From NCBI GenBank assembly GCA_016935045.1, contig JAFGRS010000059.1, forward strand, positions 1-11,094: a stretch of 11,094 nt of DNA. The letters are read 5' to 3'. The DNA comes from Lentisphaeria bacterium (GTDB lineage: Bacteria; Verrucomicrobiota; Lentisphaeria; Oligosphaerales; JAFGRS01). Both the position numbers and the translations under genes were made by a program. Numbering within the stretch: the first letter of the stretch is position 1; every line of letters begins with the position of its first letter. Below the pieces are notes generated by a model. It was not told the DNA's origin. It made no database searches and saw nothing but the letters and a program-made list of their open reading frames with translations. Shown one piece after another: positions 1-5,047 of this stretch.

Positions 1-1469
1 CCCAGGGCGGTGAGGTGTTTCACGAAGTGCCTTTCGAGGCAGTCATGGTAGACCTCCTCGCGGGTGTCCAGGACTTCGAAGAAGTCGTCGCGGATGGCCT
101 CGTCCCGGAGCAGGCCTCCGTAGGTGACATGCAGGAGTTGGCGGGCATCGTCATGGTCCATGAGTGCCGGCAGGCCGTCGTCGGGCACGGTGTCGAGATC
201 GGGGATGCGTTCGAGGTGGGGGGTGATGTGGTAGAGTTTGAGAGCTTCAGGGAGGACTTCGAAGGCCCTGGTGTGCATGCGGCGATAGAGCTTGGGGTTG
301 GCGGCGGCGATGGCGCGGACCGCTTCGAGCCAACTGGTGCCGGCGGTCTTGACGTGGACCCGGTGTCGGGTATGCCGGCCGATGGCGGGGTAGACGCTGA
401 ACTTGTCGCTGCCGGAGTGGATGCTGACCTTGTAATCGCCGTAGGCCTGGGCGATGGCGCAGTGGACCGCGAACTGCTGCTCGAACTCTGCCAGATCGCC
501 GATGTAGTCGACGGCCTTCTGGAACTCGCCGATGAAACGCGGGGCCAGGGAGGAGACCACGATGTCGCGGAAGAGGAGTTCCCGGATGATGAAGAGGTGA
601 TGACTGGGCAGTGTCGGGGCCGAGGTTTCGTCGATGGAGATCTCCAGGTCAAACGCCTCGCCCCTGCGGCGGCAGAGCAGGTCGTAAGCCTCCCGTGCGA
701 AGTCGAGGGCGCCGTTGTACATCACGGCGCAGCGCCTGGCTTCGAGGGGCTCGATGGTGACGCCCTGGCTGGCGACGTCGAAGTGCCGCCCGGCATAGCA
801 GTCCGACACGCGTCTGCGGACCCCTTCGGGCAGTTCCGCGAACCCGGCTTCCACTTCCGCGGCGGACCAGGTTTCGGCGGCCGCGTTCATGCGTTCGCTG
901 AGGTCGAGGGTGATCATGGCCATGCCGGCATCCACGGCCATGTCGATGTCGGCGAGGGTCTTGAGGTGGTCCCCGTCGGCGCCGTACCCGTCCCGGTAGC
1001 CCTCCTGCAGGACCAGGAAGGTCACGTCGTCCACGACGTTTTCGTAGGTGCGTCCCGTGAGCGTCAGTTCCCGGATGCTCTGCTGCGCCAGCACCGGGGC
1101 CACGTCGAAGCGGCGCACTGCCCTCAGGTGTCCGGGTGTTGCCCTGCCGAGGCGGTCGCCGCAGCCCAGGGTTGTCCGGCGTTGGCGCAGGGACACGGGT
1201 GCGGTCCAGGGCAGCAACTGCCGCAGTGCCACGGCATTGGCGTGGTTGAGGGCGCAGGACTTCACGGTCAGGGCGTCGAGGGCATGGACGGTTCCCTCGA
1301 ACCGGGTCCATGCCGGGGTCCCGGGCGCGCCGGTGAGCACCAGGGTCCGTTTCCGGCCCTGACGTGCCAGTGCCAGGACGCAGTCTTCCGCCTGCAGCGC
1401 GCTGGCGGGATAGACCGTGGCGCCAGTCTCCCGCAGGGCCTGGCCCAGAGTTTCCGGAGTGATGTCCAT
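1..1469 (-). CDS. uxaE: Tagaturonate epimerase-like protein (UxaE family), 3' end cut by window edge
   Basis: Family members interconvert D-tagaturonate and D-fructuronate (EC 5.1.2.7) in hexuronate catabolism, in the cytoplasm. The minus-strand frame is open from ATG at 1469 to the left edge: 489 codons with no stop, close to the usual family length of about 480-500 from memory, so only a few residues should be missing. Family-like blocks are GCGDRLGRATPGH (about 102-114), DGDHLKT followed by DIDMAVDAG (165-182), SIDET (278-282), SIHSGSDKFSVYPAIG (349-364) and HVKTAGTSW (372-380). Start: AGAGG lies about 7 bases before ATG 1469. An in-frame ATG at 1484 sits directly against its own GAGGA and is less likely. 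It is divergent from the kinase/receiver gene. Family assignment is from remembered motifs. The exact substrate is inferred, and no other uronate gene is visible here. Confidence 0.85.
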   Translation of the reverse strand, partial: MDITPETLGQALRETGATVYPASALQAEDCVLALARQGRKRTLVLTGAPGTPAWTRFEGTVHALDALTVKSCALNHANAVALRQLLPWTAPVSLRQRRTTLGCGDRLGRATPGHLRAVRRFDVAPVLAQQSIRELTLTGRTYENVVDDVTFLVLQEGYRDGYGADGDHLKTLADIDMAVDAGMAMITLDLSERMNAAAETWSAAEVEAGFAELPEGVRRRVSDCYAGRHFDVASQGVTIEPLEARRCAVMYNGALDFAREAYDLLCRRRGEAFDLEISIDETSAPTLPSHHLFIIRELLFRDIVVSSLAPRFIGEFQKAVDYIGDLAEFEQQFAVHCAIAQAYGDYKVSIHSGSDKFSVYPAIGRHTRHRVHVKTAGTSWLEAVRAIAAANPKLYRRMHTRAFEVLPEALKLYHITPHLERIPDLDTVPDDGLPALMDHDDARQLLHVTYGGLLRDEAIRDDFFEVLDTREEVYHDCLERHFVKHLTAL

Positions 1470-1623
1470 GGTCGACCTCTGCATTCCTCGTTGGACGGGT
1501 TCACCGGGCTTTGGCCGCGGCGGCGCGGCTGCCGCCATCCGCTGGAACGGGCGCCCGCGGCCGCAGCGGGCGAAACAACGCATCCCGGGAGCGGGGGAAA
1601 GCACAGTCGCTCCCGGCGCCGGG

Positions 1624-1639
1624 ACCATGGGGCCATGGT
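1624..1639. promoter_or_regulatory. Candidate operator palindrome ACCATGGGGCCATGGT
   Basis: Perfect 7-2-7 inverted repeat directly upstream of the -35 element of the rightward promoter. Its centre would lie near -45 relative to the predicted start of transcription, a position typical for activators of class II type or for repressors that overlap RNA polymerase. Each arm also contains CCATGG, itself a palindrome. The binding protein is unknown. The site could serve either divergent gene. Confidence 0.4.
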
Positions 1640-1642
1640 TCT

Positions 1643-1670
1643 TTGGCTTTGCCGGGCTGCCGTGTATAAT
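1643..1670 (+). promoter_or_regulatory. Sigma-70-type promoter for the kinase/receiver gene
   Basis: The -35 box is TTGGCT (1643-1648, 4 of 6 consensus bases). A 16-base spacer follows, then a perfect TATAAT (1665-1670). Transcription would start near 1677, giving a leader of about 44 bases before ATG 1721. The AT-rich box stands out in a strongly GC-rich background. Confidence 0.65.
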
Positions 1671-1720
1671 AGCCTCTGACACGGCGTCGTGCACGCATCG
1701 TAAGGGGCCTGTTTTCTGTC

Positions 1721-2899
1721 ATGACACGCTCGGGATTCGATGTGGCGGACAAGACCTTCAGCGGCGAGGAGCGGCTGGCGAACCTGCTGGCCCTGAGCCG
1801 GGGGTTGTTCGGTTCCCTGCGCACGCTGGTGCAGCACGTGCGCACCTACAATGACCTGATCGAGGACGAGATCGGGGAGAATCGGGCGGCGGCGGAGTAC
1901 CTTTCCCGGTCGCAGCGGACGGTGGCGCGGGCTCTCTCCTGGCTGGATGCCTTCGAGGCGGGGGTCAGCGGCTCGCTTGACCTCGAGAAGATCGACCTGA
2001 AGCCTCTCCTGGAGGGTGTGGTGCAGCGCTGTCGCCGGATTGCTCCGCGCGAGCTTGACATGGAAATCGATCCCGGCCCGGACCCCACGATCGTGGAGGC
2101 GGCGGTATTCCAACTGCAGGATGTGCTGCTGGAGATGCTCGAGTGGACCATCGAGCGCCTGCCGGAGGGTCAGGCCGCCGTTCGCGTCCGGGTCGCACAC
2201 TGCCCCCTGAGCGGGCCCGACCTGGCCCTGGTGCGCAGCCCCTGTGCGGCGGGGCTCTACGCTGCGGTCACGATGGGCGCCGAAGCGGCGCCGTTCTCCC
2301 TCAGGCAATGCAGGGCATTCTGGGAGGCCCTCGTCGAGGTGCCTGTCCGGGACGCCGACACGGACCTGGGGCTGTTGCATGCCTACGGGGTATTGCGGGG
2401 GCATGGCGGCGACCTGTTCTTCGAGGCGGAGGGCAGTTTGCCGTGTCTCACTCTCGTGCTTCCCATGGAGCCCAAGCGCAAGGAGATGCAGGTTGAGCCC
2501 CACCTCGAGGACGATTCCCTGTACGGTTCCGAGACGATCCTGCTGGTGGACGACGAGGACATGATCTGGGATGTCATCATCGACATGCTTCAGGAGCTGG
2601 GGTACTCCGTGATTCTGGCGGGCAACGGCCTGGAAGCCGTCGAGATCTACCGGGAGAATCCGGGGCTGATCGACCTGGTGATGCTGGACATGGTGATGCC
2701 GGAACTGGATGGGCACGGGGCGTTCTTCAAGTTGCGGGAGATCGATCCCGAGGTGAAGGTATTGCTTTCGAGCGGCTACGTATCGGAGGAGGAGGCGCGG
2801 GACGTGCTCGAAGCGGGGGCCGTGGGTTTTCTGCAGAAACCCTACCGCATGGTGGATCTGGCGCGCCGGATCCGCGCCATTTTCGGCAGTTCCGGCTGA
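1721..2899 (+). CDS. Degenerate histidine kinase-like protein with C-terminal receiver domain
   Basis: A 392-residue protein. Residues 272-390 form a CheY-like receiver with all key residues: acidic pair D277/D278, phosphoacceptor D323 (in LVMLDMVMPELDG), S351 and K373 (QKPY). Residues 20-250 follow the layout of a hybrid kinase core (dimerisation helices, then an ATPase-like fold), but the catalytic signatures are gone. The H-box region reads SRGLFGSLRTL without His, and the N-box region reads LLEMLEWTIERLP without the usual Asn. No DxGxG motif is seen. Only a G2-like remnant, DTDLGLLHAYGVLRGHGG (213-230), persists. It is therefore probably not an active kinase but a phosphate acceptor or docking protein. 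There is no membrane segment and no DNA-binding output domain. AAGGGG lies about 14 bases before the ATG, a weak spacing. The stop overlaps the next start. Confidence 0.8.
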   Translation: MTRSGFDVADKTFSGEERLANLLALSRGLFGSLRTLVQHVRTYNDLIEDEIGENRAAAEYLSRSQRTVARALSWLDAFEAGVSGSLDLEKIDLKPLLEGVVQRCRRIAPRELDMEIDPGPDPTIVEAAVFQLQDVLLEMLEWTIERLPEGQAAVRVRVAHCPLSGPDLALVRSPCAAGLYAAVTMGAEAAPFSLRQCRAFWEALVEVPVRDADTDLGLLHAYGVLRGHGGDLFFEAEGSLPCLTLVLPMEPKRKEMQVEPHLEDDSLYGSETILLVDDEDMIWDVIIDMLQELGYSVILAGNGLEAVEIYRENPGLIDLVMLDMVMPELDGHGAFFKLREIDPEVKVLLSSGYVSEEEARDVLEAGAVGFLQKPYRMVDLARRIRAIFGSSG

Positions 2900-3735
2900 T
2901 GTCTTGTGCTGCTTTCCATGCCGACGGTCCGGCGGTTCGGGTCCGGCTGGCCAGGTATCTGGCCTGTTGCGGCGTGGGCAGCCGACGCCGCTGTGAGGAG
3001 CTGATCCGGGGCGGGGTCGTGGAGCTCAACGGGGTTCGGGTGGACGACCCCGCGGTGAGCGTGGATCCGGTGGCGGACCGGGTGGCGTGCGGGGGTCGCG
3101 CGGTCCGGCCGGCCGCTCCCCTCTGGCTGCTGCTCAACAAGCCGCCGGGCTACACCTGCAGTGCCCGGGACGCCCATGCCCAACGGCTGGTCTACGAACT
3201 CCTGCCGCCGGACTGCGGGCGCCTGTTCTCCGTCGGCCGCCTGGACCGGGACAGCGAGGGTCTTCTGCTGTTGACCAACGACGGCGCTCTGGCCCAGCAA
3301 CTGACCCATCCGTCCATGGGCGTCGAGAAGCGCTACGAAGTCCACGTCCGCGGCGTCTGCGGCCCCGATGTCCTGCGCCGGCTGCGGCGGGGAGTGGTGG
3401 ACCAGGGGGAGACCCTGCGTCCCCTGGGCGTGACCGTCCTGCGCCGGTTCGAGGGCGGGGCGGTGCTGTGCTTTGCTCTTGTGGAGGGTCGCAAGCGCGA
3501 GATTCGCCGTCTGTGCGCGGCCGTGGGTCTGGCGGTGGTACGGTTGCGGCGGACGGTCTTTGGTCCCCTGCGTCTGGGGCCCTTGCCGTCGGGGCGTTGG
3601 CGGGCCCTGGGTGAGGCGGAGGTGGAGGCGCTGCGTGGCTGTGTCGGGTCCGGCGGGGGGAGGGGGAGCGGTTGTGTCGGCGCGTACGGGGGCCATATTA
3701 TTAGCGACCGGCGGGCCAATGAGGCGTGGCCGTGA
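2899..3735 (+). CDS. rluB: rRNA pseudouridine synthase, RsuA/RluB family
   Basis: Enzymes of this family turn specific uridines of 23S (RluB, RluE, RluF) or 16S (RsuA) rRNA into pseudouridine. An S4 RNA-binding domain spans about residues 13-70 (RLARYLACCGVGSRR then GGVVELNG). The catalytic domain follows from about 75 to 248: LLLNKPPGY (77-85), the catalytic-Asp motif GRLDRDSEGLLLLTNDG with D116, and EGRKREIRRL (196-205). The start ATG overlaps the upstream stop (TGATG), which suggests translational coupling, as no strong ribosome site is seen. The last 30 or so residues are Gly/Arg-rich, lack family similarity and lie over a candidate promoter. Family is secure. The RluB label rather than another member is tentative, since the target uridine cannot be read from sequence. 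Confidence 0.88.
   Translation: MSCAAFHADGPAVRVRLARYLACCGVGSRRRCEELIRGGVVELNGVRVDDPAVSVDPVADRVACGGRAVRPAAPLWLLLNKPPGYTCSARDAHAQRLVYELLPPDCGRLFSVGRLDRDSEGLLLLTNDGALAQQLTHPSMGVEKRYEVHVRGVCGPDVLRRLRRGVVDQGETLRPLGVTVLRRFEGGAVLCFALVEGRKREIRRLCAAVGLAVVRLRRTVFGPLRLGPLPSGRWRALGEAEVEALRGCVGSGGGRGSGCVGAYGGHIISDRRANEAWP
3672..3701 (+). promoter_or_regulatory. Candidate promoter for the exbB-exbD-TPR operon
   Basis: TTGTGT (3672-3677, 3 of 6) is followed by an 18-base spacer and TATTAT (3696-3701, 5 of 6). It lies in an AT-rich island inside the non-conserved 3' end of the pseudouridine synthase gene. It would give a leader of about 130 bases before exbB. The -35 match is weak. Confidence 0.35.
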
Positions 3736-3736
3736 A

Positions 3737-3757
3737 GAGTTACTCCGTTGGAGTTAC
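3737..3757 (+). repeat. Direct repeat GAGTTAC x2 with small inverted repeat, exbB leader
   Basis: GAGTTAC occurs at 3737-3743 and 3751-3757, spaced 14 bases start to start. The pair also contains ACTCC-GTT-GGAGT (3742-3754). It lies just after the rluB stop and before exbB. It may be a regulator site, but it is short and could be chance. Confidence 0.25.
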
Positions 3758-3826
3758 GCCCTTTGTTTGGCGGCGCAACGCCACGGGTTTGGGCAGGGAT
3801 GAGACGGCTCTTGTGCCGTATGTGTC

Positions 3827-3831
3827 AGGAG
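3827..3831 (+). promoter_or_regulatory. Ribosome binding site that sets the exbB start
   Basis: AGGAG lies 8 bases before ATG 3840, an ideal spacing. It excludes the in-frame upstream GTG at 3726, which would overlap the rluB stop and put 38 unrelated residues before a good signal peptide. Confidence 0.75.
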
Positions 3832-3839
3832 TGTCCGTG

Positions 3840-4586
3840 ATGCACAAGCGACTGTGTGAGCGCCTGATGGCTGTGGGCTTCCTGGGGCCGGCACTGCTGC
3901 CGTGCGCCCTCTCGGCAGCGGAGGAGACCGCTGTGCGCAGCATCGACCTGAAGGAGATCTTCGAGCAGGGCGGCGTGATCATGAAGGCCATCGCGGCGCT
4001 TTCCGTGCTGGTCCTGTTCCTGGCCTTTCTCTTCGCCTTCACCATGCGTTCGGGAACCCTCTATCCCCGCAAGTTCATCCAGGAGGCCGAGGATGCGGCC
4101 GAGGAGGGGGACCTCGAGGCCCTGCGGTCGATCTGTGCGGACAGCGATTCGGCGGCGGCCCGGATCATCGAGGCGGCGGCGGAGCTGTTTGCCGGGGACG
4201 GGCGTTCGGATTACATGGTGGTGCGCGACGCCATCGAGGACGAAGGCACCCGGCAGGCCGGTGTGTTGTGGCAGCGCATCCAGTACCTGCAGGATGCCGC
4301 CGTGGTGGCGCCCATGCTGGGACTCCTCGGGACGGTTCTGGGCATGATGAGGTCGTTCGCGGGGCTGCAGGCCGGGGTGAGCTTCGTGAACAAGGCCGAC
4401 GCCCTGGCGACGGGTGTGGCCGAGGCCATGTACACCACCGCGGCGGGGCTGGTGGTGGGGATCTGCACCATGGCCATCTATGCCTTTTTCCGCGGTCACG
4501 CGAACCGCCTCATCGGCGGCCTCGAGAATGCCTGCAACCGGGTCCTGCGGCGCTGTGCGGCCAAGCGCCAGAGCCAGGGTTACTGA
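3840..4586 (+). CDS. exbB: MotA/TolQ/ExbB proton channel protein with signal peptide
   Basis: An inner-membrane proton channel subunit that powers a periplasmic or outer-membrane partner together with ExbD. The 248-residue product begins with a signal-peptide-like stretch (1-27, positive start, hydrophobic core, ALSA|AEE). Three membrane segments follow, near 48-68, 153-175 and 198-217. The second carries VVAPMLGLLGTVLGMMRSF (155-173), the hallmark of the family. The third includes AMYTTAAGLVVGI (196-208). The cytoplasmic loop lies between segments 1 and 2 (about 70-150). The removable leader ahead of segment 1 is found in only part of the family. It is followed by exbD after 26 bases, so the two are one operon. 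ExbB, TolQ and related subtypes cannot be separated on sequence alone. Confidence 0.9.
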   Translation: MHKRLCERLMAVGFLGPALLPCALSAAEETAVRSIDLKEIFEQGGVIMKAIAALSVLVLFLAFLFAFTMRSGTLYPRKFIQEAEDAAEEGDLEALRSICADSDSAAARIIEAAAELFAGDGRSDYMVVRDAIEDEGTRQAGVLWQRIQYLQDAAVVAPMLGLLGTVLGMMRSFAGLQAGVSFVNKADALATGVAEAMYTTAAGLVVGICTMAIYAFFRGHANRLIGGLENACNRVLRRCAAKRQSQGY

Positions 4587-4612
4587 GGCCTTGACCTGCA
4601 CGGGAGTGCCCG

Positions 4613-5047
4613 ATGAACTTCCGCAAACGTTTCCAGAACCAACCCTTGGGGTTTCAGATGGCCCCGATGGTGGACATCATGTTCCTGCTGCTGATCCACT
4701 TCATGGCTGCCACCATCTTCGCGCAGTGGGAGCGCACGATGGGCATCTCGCTGCCCACCGCGGATTCCGCCATCCCGGCCGTGCGTCATCGGGAGTTGAT
4801 CATCAACCTCGATCAGGAAGGCAGGATTTTCATCAACAGCGTCGAGAAAAGCCCCCGGGAACTGGAGACCATCCTGGCGCAGGTTGCCGACGTGTTCAGG
4901 GAACAGCCCGTGATCGTCCGGGCCGACCGCAAGACCCACCACGAAAAGGTCGTCGCCGTCCTCGATATCTGCCGCAAGGTGGACATCAGCAACGTGGCGT
5001 TCGCGGCGCTGCCCCCCGGAGAGGGCCAGGATGATCCCGGCAACTGA
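4613..5047 (+). CDS. exbD: ExbD/TolR-family biopolymer transport protein
   Basis: Partner of the upstream ExbB. The 144-residue protein has a short cytoplasmic N-terminus (MNFRKRFQNQ), one membrane segment at about 17-37 and a periplasmic domain from about 45 on. The family's proton-carrying Asp is D21, in APMVDIMFLLL. The periplasmic part shows the usual pattern: ELIINLDQEGRIFIN (about 61-75) and PVIVRADRKTHHEKVVAVLD. GGGAG at 4602-4606 sits 6 bases before the ATG. The gene's last 17 bases overlap the start of the TPR gene in another frame, which argues for coupled translation of all three proteins. Confidence 0.9.
   Translation: MNFRKRFQNQPLGFQMAPMVDIMFLLLIHFMAATIFAQWERTMGISLPTADSAIPAVRHRELIINLDQEGRIFINSVEKSPRELETILAQVADVFREQPVIVRADRKTHHEKVVAVLDICRKVDISNVAFAALPPGEGQDDPGN

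Larger units (their letters stand above)
1485..1720. other. Divergent intergenic control region
   Basis: This 236-base gap separates uxaE (leftward) from the kinase/receiver gene (rightward). It contains three perfect inverted repeats: 1552-1558/1566-1572 (CGCCCGC, 7-base loop), 1585-1592/1609-1616 (CCGGGAGC, 16-base loop) and 1624-1630/1633-1639 (ACCATGG, 2-base spacer). One good sigma-70-like promoter points rightwards. I could not find a convincing leftward promoter for uxaE. No T-run follows any of the stems, so none looks like an intrinsic terminator. Confidence 0.6.

Noticed and set aside
15..1679. Long plus-strand open frame (554 codons)
   Set aside because: It is the antisense of uxaE. 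Its residues are Gly/Val/Ala/Glu-rich with no motif, while the minus-strand frame carries clear UxaE blocks.
1268..2716. 482-codon minus-strand open frame spanning the divergent promoter
   Set aside because: It would run through the uxaE start, the TATAAT promoter and the kinase/receiver gene. It has no family motifs.
3742..3754. ACTCC-GTT-GGAGT hairpin after rluB
   Set aside because: Five pairs with no T-run, so not a terminator. Kept only as part of the small repeat entry.
3726..3839. GTG at 3726 as an earlier start for exbB
   Set aside because: It overlaps the rluB stop and lacks a ribosome site. ATG 3840 has AGGAG at ideal spacing and starts a proper signal peptide.
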